Shown here one piece after another: positions 43,277-52,079 of a stretch of 60,738 bases of DNA (its first letter is position 1; each line of letters opens with the position of its first letter). Source of the stretch: Halomonas citrativorans (GTDB lineage Bacteria > Pseudomonadota > Gammaproteobacteria > Pseudomonadales > Halomonadaceae); contig NZ_FUKM01000013.1 of NCBI RefSeq assembly GCF_900163645.1, forward strand, positions 1 through 60,738. The letters run 5' to 3'. Below the pieces are notes generated by a model. That model was given only the letters and a program-made list of their open reading frames with translations. It was not told the DNA's origin and did no database searches. The translations under genes were made by a program, and so were the position numbers.

Positions 43277-43282
43277 ATTATA
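43277..43282 (-). promoter_or_regulatory. Candidate -10 of the second cob operon
   Basis: A perfect TATAAT on the minus strand lies 218 bases before the cobT start and three bases from the near-palindrome, which would then overlap the -10/-35 spacer. The -35 is not recognisable. Confidence 0.45.
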
Positions 43283-43285
43283 CTA

Positions 43286-43299
43286 GACTTGCTTAAGCG
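43286..43299. promoter_or_regulatory. 14-base near-palindrome shared by both cob operons (copy 2)
   Basis: GACTTGCTTAAGCG is the exact reverse complement of the site at 22732-22745. Here it sits directly upstream of the cobT -10, where a bound protein would block RNA polymerase. Confidence 0.45.
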
Positions 43300-43426
43300 A
43301 GCCGCCAAGAGACTGTGCCATTGCCTGAATCTAAAGAGAATATAAGCCGCAAGGCCTTGGATATAGTAATAAAACCAAACGAATAACCTGTTTTATTTTT
43401 TATTTACTTAAAACAGCATAAAAATA

Positions 43427-43441
43427 TGTAAAATAACTACA
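43427..43441. promoter_or_regulatory. HexR-like operator upstream of edd
   Basis: TGTAAAATAACTACA fits the TGTA-n7-TACA palindrome bound by HexR (RpiR family) in gammaproteobacteria, and lies 34 bases before the edd start codon. A closer match precedes zwf. HexR responds to KDPG, the edd product. The hexR gene itself is not in the window. Confidence 0.6.
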
Positions 43442-43475
43442 CAAATCGTGCCGTTTCTATCATGCAGAGGTCATT

Positions 43476-45368
43476 ATGCCGAGCCCAACACCTGCTACGT
43501 TAAATCCTACCGTTGCCAAGGTTACCCAACGTATCCGTGAACGTTCTCGGCAGCGGCGCGCGCTCTACGAAGCGCATATGGCGGACCAACATAAGCAAGG
43601 CGTCCATCGTGGCGAGCTTTCCTGCGGGAACCTGGCGCACGGCTTTGCCGGCTGCGATGTTCCTGTCGATAAGGGCCGACTCAAGTTAACCAATAGCGCC
43701 AACGTGGGCATCGTATCGTCCTATAACGATATGCTTTCCGCTCACCGGCCTTTTGAAGACTACCCTGCGGTTATTAAAGAAGCCGCGCGGGGCATGGGTT
43801 CAACCGCCCAGTTTGCAGGTGGCGTACCCGCCATGTGCGACGGCGTGACCCAAGGGCAGCCCGGCATGGAGCTGTCACTGTTTTCCCGCGACGTGATCGC
43901 CATGGCAACGGCGGTCGCACTTTCTCACAACATGTTTGATGCAACGCTGTACTTGGGTATCTGCGATAAAATTGTGCCTGGGCTATTTATTGGCGCTGCA
44001 CGCTTTGGCCATCTACCGGCCATGTTTGTGCCTGGTGGCCCCATGACCACTGGCCTTCCCAATGATGAAAAAGCCCGCGTTCGCCAGCTTTATGCTGAAG
44101 GCAAGGTTGGCCGAGACGAGCTGCTGGAAGCCGAATCCCAGTCCTATCATAGCCCCGGCACCTGCACGTTTTACGGCACCGCCAATTCCAACCAGCTAAT
44201 GATGGAAATGATGGGCCTCCACCTGCCCGGCGCCTCGTTTGTTAACCCAGGCACTCCGCTGCGTGAAGCGCTCACCCGCTATGCCACTGAACAGGCCATT
44301 CGCAATACCGAACAAAGCGGCAACTACCGCCCGTTCTATAAGCAAATTGATGAGCGAGCGATTGTTAACGCAATTGTCGGCCTGCTAGCCTCGGGCGGCT
44401 CAACCAACCACACGCTACACCTGGTAGCCATGGCAGCCGCGGCGGGCATTACCATTAACTGGGACGATTTCACCGAGCTTTCAGCAGTAGTGCCCAGCAT
44501 GACCCGCATTTACCCCAACGGCCAGGCGGATGTTAATCACTTCCAGGCGGCGGGCGGTATGAGCCTGCTGATTCGCGAACTGCTCCAAGCGGGTCTTATG
44601 CATGGCGACATTCCTACCGTCTTTGGTACGGACATGACCGCCTACACGCAAGAGCCTTTCCTTGAAGATGGCAAGCTCACTTGGCGCGAAGGCCCTGAAT
44701 CCAGCCTCGATTCAGAGGTACTCCGCCCGGTCAGCAATCCCTTCTCGCCAACTGGCGGGCTTACCGTACTCGACGGCAACCTGGGCCGTGGCGTGATTAA
44801 AATTTCCGCGGTGAAACAGGCACACCGCATTGTTGAGGCGCCTGTTCAGCTATTTGATGACCAAAACCAGGTAAAAGCGGCGTTTGAATCGGGTCGGTTG
44901 GACCGTGATGTCATCGTGGTTGTGCGCTTCCAGGGCCCTAAAGCCAATGGCATGCCCGAACTGCACAAGCTCACGCCGTTTTTAGGCGTGCTACAAGACC
45001 GTGGCTTTAAAGTGGCCCTAGTGACCGATGGCCGTATGTCGGGCGCTTCAGGCAAAGTGCCTGCCGCTATCCATGTAACGCCTGAAGCCGTTGACCGCGG
45101 CCCTCTATCCAAGTTGCAGGATGGTGACATTGTGCGCTTGGATGCCGAAACCGGCGAACTTAACGTGCTGATGGATGCCGCTACGTTTGATGCCAGACCG
45201 TGCGCGCAGGCCAATCTTGAGCAGAACCACTTTGGCATGGGTCGCGAGCTATTTGGCGGCTTCCGCCACTTGGCTACCAAAGCGGAAGAAGGCGCAGGCG
45301 TGTTTGGCGGCTTTGAAGCTGACGCTCTTTCCCGAGAACTGGAAAAAATCGAGCAGGAGGACCAATGA
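43476..45368 (+). CDS. edd: Phosphogluconate dehydratase
   Basis: The 630-residue IlvD/Edd-family iron-sulfur dehydratase converts 6-phosphogluconate to KDPG, the committed Entner-Doudoroff step. The cluster cysteines are in [17 protein letters not shown] and [10 protein letters not shown], and a third in [32 protein letters not shown] is near the C-terminus. AGAGG precedes the ATG. The next gene, glk, overlaps by four bases. Confidence 0.95.
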   Translation: MPSPTPATLNPTVAKVTQRIRERSRQRRALYEAHMADQHKQGVHRGELSCGNLAHGFAGCDVPVDKGRLKLTNSANVGIVSSYNDMLSAHRPFEDYPAVIKEAARGMGSTAQFAGGVPAMCDGVTQGQPGMELSLFSRDVIAMATAVALSHNMFDATLYLGICDKIVPGLFIGAARFGHLPAMFVPGGPMTTGLPNDEKARVRQLYAEGKVGRDELLEAESQSYHSPGTCTFYGTANSNQLMMEMMGLHLPGASFVNPGTPLREALTRYATEQAIRNTEQSGNYRPFYKQIDERAIVNAIVGLLASGGSTNHTLHLVAMAAAAGITINWDDFTELSAVVPSMTRIYPNGQADVNHFQAAGGMSLLIRELLQAGLMHGDIPTVFGTDMTAYTQEPFLEDGKLTWREGPESSLDSEVLRPVSNPFSPTGGLTVLDGNLGRGVIKISAVKQAHRIVEAPVQLFDDQNQVKAAFESGRLDRDVIVVVRFQGPKANGMPELHKLTPFLGVLQDRGFKVALVTDGRMSGASGKVPAAIHVTPEAVDRGPLSKLQDGDIVRLDAETGELNVLMDAATFDARPCAQANLEQNHFGMGRELFGGFRHLATKAEEGAGVFGGFEADALSRELEKIEQEDQ

Positions 45369-46333
45369 GCCGACCTGCTCTCATTGGTGACATCGGGGGA
45401 ACCAACGCCCGCTTTGCGCTGGTCACCCCAGGGGAGAAAACGCCCCAGCACATTCTCAACCTGCCCTGCGCCGACTACCCGGGGGTAGTGGAAGCAGCCC
45501 AAGACTATTTGAGCCAAGTGGGCGCGACCGGCGGTAACGCGCCTACTGAGGCCTGCCTAGCGTTTGCCTGCCCGGTGCATGCCGAGCAGGTCAAAATGAC
45601 CAACAACCACTGGCAGTTTTTAAAAAGCGAGGTTCAGCAGACGCTGAGCCTTTCGCTGTTTAAAGTCATTAATGACTTCACGGCTCAGGCATTGGGCATT
45701 CCCCACGTGCCAGATCACGACCTGGTGGAAGTAAAGCCAGGCGTGCCTCAAGCACATGCAGCGCGCCTGGTAATTGGCCCAGGCACGGGGCTGGGTGTGG
45801 CGGGCGTTTTTCCTGGCCTGCACGCATGGATTCCGCTGCCCACAGAAGGCGGCCATGTTACGTTTGCTCCCACCGATATTCGAGAGCGCGAACTGCTGGA
45901 TGAGCTATACAAGCACTACCCACGCGTCAGCGTGGAGCGCCTATTGTGTGGCCAAGGCATTGTTGACCTGTATACAGCTGACTGCGCCCTTGAAGGCATA
46001 GCGCCAGCGTTTACCACTGCCGCTGAGGTGACTCAAGCTGCCCAGCAGGGTGATGAATTAGCCAGTCGTACGCTGCTGCGGTTTCTAAAAATCCTGGGGG
46101 ATGTGTGTGGCGATGCAACACTGACGATGGGCGCTCGCGGGGGCGTTTATCTGTGTGGCGGCATTGTTCCACGCCTGCTGGACTGGCTGCCCAAAAGCGA
46201 GCTACATACGGCCTTTATCAATAAAGGGCGTATGCACACCTATAATGCGGATATTCCTATCTGGGTCGTTACTCACCCATGGACAGGCCTGCTAGGCGCT
46301 GCCGAAGCGCTACATAACGAAGAAGTGTTTTAA
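45365..46333 (+). CDS. glk: Glucokinase
   Basis: The 322-residue ROK-unrelated (proteobacterial Glk) kinase has the ATP-binding [14 protein letters not shown] at its start, [13 protein letters not shown] with the catalytic Asp, and [12 protein letters not shown]. It supplies glucose 6-phosphate to Zwf. It is coupled to edd by an ATGA overlap. Confidence 0.93.
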   Translation: MSRPALIGDIGGTNARFALVTPGEKTPQHILNLPCADYPGVVEAAQDYLSQVGATGGNAPTEACLAFACPVHAEQVKMTNNHWQFLKSEVQQTLSLSLFKVINDFTAQALGIPHVPDHDLVEVKPGVPQAHAARLVIGPGTGLGVAGVFPGLHAWIPLPTEGGHVTFAPTDIRERELLDELYKHYPRVSVERLLCGQGIVDLYTADCALEGIAPAFTTAAEVTQAAQQGDELASRTLLRFLKILGDVCGDATLTMGARGGVYLCGGIVPRLLDWLPKSELHTAFINKGRMHTYNADIPIWVVTHPWTGLLGAAEALHNEEVF

Positions 46334-46371
46334 CGCGCAGGGCAGCAACCTCAAAACAACAAGGACAACCC

Positions 46372-47334
46372 ATGATTTCTGTTATTGCGTTTGGCGAAGC
46401 GCTGGTGGATATGCTTTCAAGTCGCTTAGGCGATGCTAACGACCGCCAAGAAACCTTTACTCCCTACGCTGGCGGCGCGCCTGCTAATGTTGCCGTCGCT
46501 TGTGCTCGGCTTGGGGTGCCTAGTCACTTTTTAGGTATGGTCGGCGATGACACATTTGGCCATTTTTTGATTCGGGAACTCAACAGCCATGGGGTTAATA
46601 CCGATGGCGTTATGCTGACTAACATGGCCCGTACGGCACTCGCGTTTGTCTCCCGAGACTCCCTCGGCGAACGCACCTTTGACTTCTACCGCCCACCGGC
46701 CGCTGACCTGCTCTATCGCATTCATCATTTGCCCCAAGGAGTATTTGAAACGCCAGCCATCGTGCACCTGTGCAGCAATAGCCTAACCGACCCTGACATT
46801 GCCGAAACCACCCTAGCCTTGGCAAACATGGCCAAGCAGTCTGGCTGCCTGGTGAGCGTTGACGCCAACCTGCGACATAATTTGTGGGCAGATGCCGCCG
46901 CCGATATTGGCCTGGTGATGCAGCTTTTAGACACTGCCGAACTGCTCAAGATATCGCTTGAGGAGCTGGATTACCTGCGCGGCGAGCAGTCTCAGGACAC
47001 CTGGCTTAACCAGCGTTTAGCCGCAGGCGTCAACGTCATTTTGATTACTGACGGCCCTAACGATGTGGTGCTTAAAAGTGCTGCCATAACACAGCGTATT
47101 GCTCCGCCCAGTGTACAAGCAGTGGATACGACAGCGGGTGGCGATGCGTTTATTGGTGGCCTGCTGGCAGAGCTTTCTCGCCACGGCATTGCCCCAGGTT
47201 GGCACGAGGATAACGCTTTCTTAAGCGCTGCGGTGGATACTGCCTGCCGCAGTGGGGCTCATGCCGTTACTCGCCCTGGCGCGTACGCCGCGCTACCCAC
47301 TCAGGATGATATTGCCGCACTACGGGCGCGTTAA
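46372..47334 (+). CDS. PfkB-family carbohydrate kinase, probable fructokinase
   Basis: The 320-residue ribokinase-fold kinase shows GGAPANVAVACARLG (signature 1) and VDTTAGGDAFIGGLLAEL (signature 2, catalytic Asp in GGDAF). Similarity in length and in SVDANLRHNLW favours fructokinase; KDG kinase is possible in this neighbourhood. It follows glk by 38 bases and is likely co-transcribed. Confidence 0.8.
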   Translation: MISVIAFGEALVDMLSSRLGDANDRQETFTPYAGGAPANVAVACARLGVPSHFLGMVGDDTFGHFLIRELNSHGVNTDGVMLTNMARTALAFVSRDSLGERTFDFYRPPAADLLYRIHHLPQGVFETPAIVHLCSNSLTDPDIAETTLALANMAKQSGCLVSVDANLRHNLWADAAADIGLVMQLLDTAELLKISLEELDYLRGEQSQDTWLNQRLAAGVNVILITDGPNDVVLKSAAITQRIAPPSVQAVDTTAGGDAFIGGLLAELSRHGIAPGWHEDNAFLSAAVDTACRSGAHAVTRPGAYAALPTQDDIAALRAR

Positions 47335-47338
47335 AAGC

Positions 47339-47398
47339 GATTTCTTTTAAGACCCGTCCTTTTAAAAACTGCACTTTAAAAACAGTCCTTTTAAAAAA
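47339..47398. repeat. Four degenerate 15-base tandem repeats after the fructokinase gene
   Basis: Units start at 47339, 47354, 47369 and 47384; each carries a CTTTTAA or CTTTAAA core, for example CCGTCCTTTTAAAAA and AGTCCTTTTAAAAAA. The array starts five bases after the stop codon and is followed by a small CCTTT/AAAGG hairpin. It may serve as a terminator. Confidence 0.55.
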
Positions 47399-47432
47399 GG
47401 CCCACCTAAAACCAACTTTCGTCTGGTTGTTA

Positions 47433-47447
47433 AAATGTCTGACATTT
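47433..47447. promoter_or_regulatory. Candidate GntR (DgoR) operator before dgoR
   Basis: AAATGTC-T-GACATTT is a perfect 7+7 palindrome, 41 bases before the regulator's start codon. The same 13-base core (AAATGTCTGACAT) occurs upstream of the sodium:solute symporter at 53725. Confidence 0.6.
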
Positions 47448-47487
47448 AATAAGCTCACGCTATTACCGTCATTTATAGAGACATCCC

Positions 47488-48204
47488 ATGACGCTGGATA
47501 CCCTGCCCGCCCACCACGGTGGCGCTGAACACTTGGCACGCTTACTGGCCAGGGCGCTATTAACCGGCCACTGGCAGCCCGGTGACGTCTTTCCCAAGGA
47601 GCTGGATATCGGCAAGCACTTTGCCGTCAGCCGCAATCAGGTACGCAATGCATTGGCAAGCCTAACGGCTGCCGGGCTTATAGAGCGCACGGCGGGCCGG
47701 GGCACGCTGGTTCGTGAGATGGGTGAATGGCACCTGCTTGACCCATTGATGAGCGAATGGATGACGGGGCTCGTCAACCTGGACCCTCAGCTCGTGCGCG
47801 CAATTTACGCTTTTCGATTCTCAGCAGAGCCCACGGTTGCGAGATTAGCAGCCCAGGCGGCCACCGGTGATGACATTACACAGCTGGAAGCGGCGTTTGA
47901 AGGCATGCGCTGTTCGGCAGGCAATCCTGACGCGCGCGCCCAGCACATTGAGTTCGATGTTGCCTTTCACGATGTGATCTACCAAGCGACGCATAACCTG
48001 GTGTGGCGGCAAATGGGCCATTTATTACGCCCTTCAATCATGGCGCTGGTATATCGCTCGCAACACGATATTAAAACGCTCGACGACAGCTTGACCCGGC
48101 ACCGCCACGTATTGGATGCGATTAAAGCCGGCGACGTTAACGCGGCCGACAATGCTGCACGCGAGGTATTGCGGCGAACCGCTATCGACCTGGGCATCGT
48201 CTAG
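47488..48204 (+). CDS. dgoR: GntR/FadR-family regulator, DgoR type
   Basis: The 238-residue protein has an N-terminal winged helix-turn-helix (LLTGHWQPGDVFP, then VSRNQVRNALASL and GLIERTAGRGTLV, residues 25-75) and a C-terminal all-helical FCD ligand domain with metal-binding His and Asp residues (FDVAFHDVIYQATHN). Position at the head of dgoD-dgoK-dgoA points to a D-galactonate-responsive repressor like E. coli DgoR. Confidence 0.82.
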   Translation: MTLDTLPAHHGGAEHLARLLARALLTGHWQPGDVFPKELDIGKHFAVSRNQVRNALASLTAAGLIERTAGRGTLVREMGEWHLLDPLMSEWMTGLVNLDPQLVRAIYAFRFSAEPTVARLAAQAATGDDITQLEAAFEGMRCSAGNPDARAQHIEFDVAFHDVIYQATHNLVWRQMGHLLRPSIMALVYRSQHDIKTLDDSLTRHRHVLDAIKAGDVNAADNAAREVLRRTAIDLGIV

Positions 48205-48273
48205 CTGGGCTGAAACAAATTCCTGCATTAACGCTTGCCGTACCCACTCGGCTAACCATGAGGATTGCACCGT

Positions 48274-49422
48274 ATGAAAATTACTCGTCTTAAAACATGG
48301 CAAGTCCCTCCCCGCTGGCTGTTTCTGAAAATCGAAACCGATGAAGGCTGTTATGGCTGGGGCGAGCCGGTCATCGAAGGCCGCGCCGCAACGGTGGAAG
48401 CGGCCGTTCATGAACTTTCCGACTACCTGATTGGCCAGGACCCTCATCGGATCGAACACCTTTGGAACACGCTCTATCGTGCCGGGTTCTATCGCGGCGG
48501 CCCCATTTTGATGAGCGCCATTGCGGGTATTGACCAGGCACTGTGGGACCTTAAAGGGCGTGATTTAGGTGTTCCCGTTCACCAACTCTTGGGGGGAGCG
48601 GTGCGCGATAAAATGCGCATGTATGCCTGGACCGGGGGCGACCGCCCAAGCGATGTGGGCGCTGGTGCCAAGGCGCTGGTCGAAAAAGGCTTTACCGCGT
48701 TCAAGATGAACGGCACGCCCGAAATGCAAATCGTCGACTCTCATCGCAAGGTCGATGAAGCCGTGGCCCGAGTTCGTGAGGCGCGCGATGCCGTTGGGCC
48801 GGATGTGGGTATCGGTATCGACTTTCATGGCCGCGTCCATCGCCCCATGGCCAAAGCATTACTGCGTGAGCTTGAGCCTTACCATCCCATGTTTGTTGAA
48901 GAGCCCGTTGCACCGGAACACTTGCCTTGCTTGAAAGATATTGCGGGCGGGTTGAGCTACCCCTTGGCGACCGGCGAACGCTTGCATACCCGCTTTCAGT
49001 TCCGCGACCTGCTGGCCGATGGCATGATCGACATTATCCAGCCCGATATTTCCCACTGTGGCGGCATTAGCGAAGGGCTGAAAATCGCCACCCTCGCCTC
49101 TGCCTACGATGTGGCGCTGGCGCCCCACTGCCCGCTTGGGCCGTTAACCCTGGCCGCCTCACTTCAGCTGGATGCTGTCTGCCATAACGCCTTCATTCAA
49201 GAACAAAGCATGGGGATTCACTACAACCAGGGCAATGACGTGCTGGACTACCTGGTAGACAAAACAGCCCTAAGTATCACCGACGGTTTTTGCGCTATTC
49301 CCCAAGGCCCCGGCCTGGGCGTAGAAATTGATGAAGCCTATGTTGAAGAGCGCGCAAAAACAGGCCACCGCTGGCGCAACCCGGTATGGACGCACGACGA
49401 CGGTTCTATCGCTGAGTGGTAA
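48274..49422 (+). CDS. dgoD: D-galactonate dehydratase
   Basis: The 382-residue enolase-superfamily enzyme dehydrates D-galactonate to 2-dehydro-3-deoxygalactonate. It starts [22 protein letters not shown] as E. coli DgoD does and has the same length. Metal and base residues lie in [31 protein letters not shown] and [10 protein letters not shown]. The ATG at 48274 has GAGGA nine bases upstream; a TTG three codons earlier is less likely. Confidence 0.92.
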   Translation: MKITRLKTWQVPPRWLFLKIETDEGCYGWGEPVIEGRAATVEAAVHELSDYLIGQDPHRIEHLWNTLYRAGFYRGGPILMSAIAGIDQALWDLKGRDLGVPVHQLLGGAVRDKMRMYAWTGGDRPSDVGAGAKALVEKGFTAFKMNGTPEMQIVDSHRKVDEAVARVREARDAVGPDVGIGIDFHGRVHRPMAKALLRELEPYHPMFVEEPVAPEHLPCLKDIAGGLSYPLATGERLHTRFQFRDLLADGMIDIIQPDISHCGGISEGLKIATLASAYDVALAPHCPLGPLTLAASLQLDAVCHNAFIQEQSMGIHYNQGNDVLDYLVDKTALSITDGFCAIPQGPGLGVEIDEAYVEERAKTGHRWRNPVWTHDDGSIAEW

Positions 49423-49471
49423 GCCATGCTTTCTTAATCGTGGAGAACCTTATTCGTGGAGATATCGTCAC

Positions 49472-50464
49472 ATGCGTACCGATTCTGATGCGTTACCGCA
49501 AACGCTCGCCTGGATCGCGGTGGACTGGGGCTCCAGCAATCTGCGTGCCTGGGGGCTCGATAAGCAAAACCAGGTGATCGCCAACGCCAGCAGCGATAAG
49601 GGCATGCTTTCGCTCACGCCTGATGAATACGAGGCTGAACTGCTACGTCTGGTGGGCGATTGGCTACCTGCAAATAGCCAAATAGCGGTAATGGTGTGCG
49701 GCATGGCAGGCGCTCGACAAGGCTGGCTGGAAGCCGCTTACCTGCCAGTGCCTATCTCGCTTGACCAGCTTAGCCATGGCGCGGTGATACCTCGGCTGGT
49801 AGGTGGCCAGCTGCGGGTGCATCTACTACCCGGCCTGAGCCAAACCCACAGCGCAGCTCAGCATTTTGATGTCATGCGCGGAGAAGAGACTCAGCTTGCT
49901 GGCCTCGCGGCCGAAGCGCCCGATTTTTCAGGCCGGGTCTGCCTGCCGGGCACCCATTCCAAATGGGCGAGCATTGAGTCAGGCGCGGTAACACAGTTCA
50001 CCACCTATCTAACAGGCGAGCTTTATCAGCTGCTGGCGAATCAGTCGGTTCTAAAACACTCCATTGGCAGCGATGCGCTAAACGAGCCCGCCTGCCGCGA
50101 TGCGTTCATCGCCGCCGTCAGCGAGATAAACGCAGCCCCAGAGACGTTTAGCAGCCGCCTGTTCGGCCTGCGGGCGCAGGATTTACTTGATAGCCGCCTG
50201 CCCATGGGTAACACCCGGGCGAGCGTGCTCTCGGCACGGCTTTCTGGCCTTGCGATTGGCCTTGAGCTAGCGGGCGCCTGCCAATCATTACCCACCGATG
50301 AAACGGTTACCTTGATTGGTAATCCAGCGCTTTGTCATCGTTACCATTTGGCCCTTAATGCGCTCGGCTTTCAGACCCATCACGTTGAGGGCGACACCGC
50401 CGTACTGGCAGGTCTTCGTCTCGCCCACCAGGCACTAACAAATAATACAGAGAGAACTCTATGA
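49472..50464 (+). CDS. dgoK: 2-dehydro-3-deoxygalactonokinase
   Basis: The 330-residue DgoK-family kinase has the ATP-binding WIAVDWGSSNLRAW near residue 12, MVCGMAGARQGWLEA and VCLPGTHSKWASIESG. It phosphorylates 2-dehydro-3-deoxygalactonate at O6. The start at 49472 has GGAG ten bases upstream. It overlaps dgoA by four bases. Confidence 0.9.
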   Translation: MRTDSDALPQTLAWIAVDWGSSNLRAWGLDKQNQVIANASSDKGMLSLTPDEYEAELLRLVGDWLPANSQIAVMVCGMAGARQGWLEAAYLPVPISLDQLSHGAVIPRLVGGQLRVHLLPGLSQTHSAAQHFDVMRGEETQLAGLAAEAPDFSGRVCLPGTHSKWASIESGAVTQFTTYLTGELYQLLANQSVLKHSIGSDALNEPACRDAFIAAVSEINAAPETFSSRLFGLRAQDLLDSRLPMGNTRASVLSARLSGLAIGLELAGACQSLPTDETVTLIGNPALCHRYHLALNALGFQTHHVEGDTAVLAGLRLAHQALTNNTERTL

Positions 50465-51069
50465 CGTTACCCCTGATCGGAATTTTGCGAGGCGTAACGC
50501 CCGATGACGTTATCGACGTTGCTGATGCGGTGCTTAACGCAGGCATCACCCAAATTGAAGTGCCGCTTAACTCGCCGGAGCCACTAGAGAGCATTCGCCG
50601 CTTAGTCAACGCCTTTGGCGAGCAGGCGGTCATTGGCGCGGGCACCGTGCTTACACCCTCACAAGTGCGAGACGTTCATGCCGCTGGTGGGCGTTTAATT
50701 GTCTCGCCTAATTGTCGTCCCAATGTGATTGAAGAAACGCATCGTCTTGAGATGGCGAGCTGGCCAGGCATTGTTACCCCTTCCGAAGCATTCGATGCAC
50801 TTGACGCTGGAGCGACAGGGCTTAAGCTTTTTCCTGCCATCCAGGTCGGGCTGGAAGGTATGAAAGCCGTGCGCGCCGTACTGCCTGAAGGCACTCGTTT
50901 GTACGCCGTAGGCGGTGTTGGAATCGATAACTTCGCCGCTTGGCGAGCAGCCGGTGTAGATGGTGCTGGCCTGGGCAGCGCACTTTATAAACCCGGGCAA
51001 AGCGCCAAGGCGGTTGCCCAACAGGCGATTGCGTTAGTTAACGCTTGGAAAAAAGCCGGAGAAGAATAA
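50461..51069 (+). CDS. dgoA: 2-dehydro-3-deoxy-6-phosphogalactonate aldolase
   Basis: The 202-residue class I KDPG-family aldolase has its Schiff-base Lys at 122 in GATGLKLFPA and the proton-shuttling Glu at 33 in QIEVPLNSP. It yields pyruvate and glyceraldehyde 3-phosphate. Its TAA overlaps the next start as TAATG. Confidence 0.92.
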   Translation: MTLPLIGILRGVTPDDVIDVADAVLNAGITQIEVPLNSPEPLESIRRLVNAFGEQAVIGAGTVLTPSQVRDVHAAGGRLIVSPNCRPNVIEETHRLEMASWPGIVTPSEAFDALDAGATGLKLFPAIQVGLEGMKAVRAVLPEGTRLYAVGGVGIDNFAAWRAAGVDGAGLGSALYKPGQSAKAVAQQAIALVNAWKKAGEE

Positions 51070-51953
51070 TGTCATTACCCACATGGCAGGCAACTGTCGC
51101 AGTAGATAGCGGCTGCCTGCTTGGAGAAGGCCCGCAATGGCAAGCCAGCAGCGGACGGCTTTACTGGTGCGATATTCTTGGCAAGCGCTTGCACTGGCTC
51201 TCTCACGCCAGCCAGCGGCATGACCATGTAGCGCTAGACGAGATGGTTTCCTTGGCCGCGCCGCTTGAGGATGGCCGCCTGCTACTAGTGGGTGAGCGCT
51301 CATTGAGCTACTTCGACCCTGAAAACGACAGCATTACCCACTTTGCCGACGTTGAAGCCGATAACCCTGTTACGCGCAGCAATGACGCACGTGTGGACAG
51401 GCATGGCAGCCTGTGGTTTTCAAGCATGGGAAAACAGGCTGAGCAACAGGCGGGCAGCCTCTACCGACTGCATCGCGGCAAGCTTAGCCAGCTGCGTACC
51501 GGGCTTAGCATTCCTAATGCGCTGTGTTTTTCACCCGATGGCACCGCCGCTTACTTTACGGATACGCCAACCGGCGTAGTGATGCGCTGGGCGCTGGATG
51601 ACCAGGGCTGGCCACTCGGAGAACCCGAGCCTTTTGCGGATTTTTCCGGCCACATTGGCAACCCCGACGGCGCCGTGATGGATAACCAAGGCTGCCTATG
51701 GCTAGCGCTTTGGGGTGCTGGTGAGGTTGTGCGCTTAAACGCTGACGGCGAGATTATTGGCCGAGTGCACCTATCAGCCAGTCAGCCCTCTTGCCCGGTG
51801 TTTGCAGGCCCAGAGCTTAAAACGCTGTATATCACGACGGCTCAAGAGGGTTTCACTTCAGAGCAGCTTGCTAAAGAGCCGAACGCTGGCGCGCTATTTT
51901 CTGTGCAAATCGACATAGCCGGGCTCGCCGAACCGCCGCTACGGCTTGCATAA
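51069..51953 (+). CDS. SMP-30/gluconolactonase family lactonase
   Basis: The 294-residue six-bladed beta-propeller protein has the metal Glu in CLLGEGPQWQ, RSNDARVDRHGSLWFSSMG, the substrate Asn and Asp in SIPNALCFSPDG and GNPDGAVMD. In this operon it probably opens galactono-lactone to galactonate before DgoD. It begins at the ATG that overlaps the dgoA stop. Confidence 0.82.
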   Translation: MSLPTWQATVAVDSGCLLGEGPQWQASSGRLYWCDILGKRLHWLSHASQRHDHVALDEMVSLAAPLEDGRLLLVGERSLSYFDPENDSITHFADVEADNPVTRSNDARVDRHGSLWFSSMGKQAEQQAGSLYRLHRGKLSQLRTGLSIPNALCFSPDGTAAYFTDTPTGVVMRWALDDQGWPLGEPEPFADFSGHIGNPDGAVMDNQGCLWLALWGAGEVVRLNADGEIIGRVHLSASQPSCPVFAGPELKTLYITTAQEGFTSEQLAKEPNAGALFSVQIDIAGLAEPPLRLA

Positions 51954-51978
51954 ATCCAACAACAGCCGCTAAAACGAT

Positions 51979-52016
51979 AAGGCCCCGCTAGTTGATACTA
52001 ACGGGGCCTTTCTGTT
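51979..52016. terminator. Bidirectional Rho-independent terminator after the dgo operon
   Basis: AAGGCCCCG (51979-51987) pairs with CGGGGCCTT (52002-52010), with an inner TAGT/ACTA pairing and a TTTCTGTT tail on the plus strand. It ends the dgo operon and probably also the converging symporter transcript. Confidence 0.8.
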
Positions 52017-52019
52017 ACT

Positions 52020-52079
52020 GGGCTATTGATGACAGCGCTATTGCTAACAGGGCTATCTTTCAGCGCCCTATCGGCAATT
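52020..52079. repeat. Degenerate 15-base tandem repeats beside the symporter 3' end
   Basis: Units GGGCTATTGATGACA, GCGCTATTGCTAACA and GGGCTATCTTTCAGC (52020-52064), then a fading fourth unit, occupy the space between the terminator and the symporter stop codon. The AATAGCCC core on the other strand resembles the repeat near eda. Confidence 0.5.

Larger units (their letters stand above)
43059..43475. other. Divergent control region between cobT and edd
   Basis: The 417 bases hold, from left, a long cobT leader with a candidate riboswitch-like structure, a minus-strand TATAAT, the second copy of the cob near-palindrome, an unassigned stretch at 43300-43420, and a HexR-like site next to edd. 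No small gene was seen. Confidence 0.6.

Noticed and set aside
47267..47539. 90-codon minus-strand frame over the repeats before dgoR
   Set aside because: Its FxK-type repeat peptide comes from the 15-base DNA repeat, and it covers the operator and gene ends with no ribosome site. Its existence makes me cautious about the eda-linked peptide.
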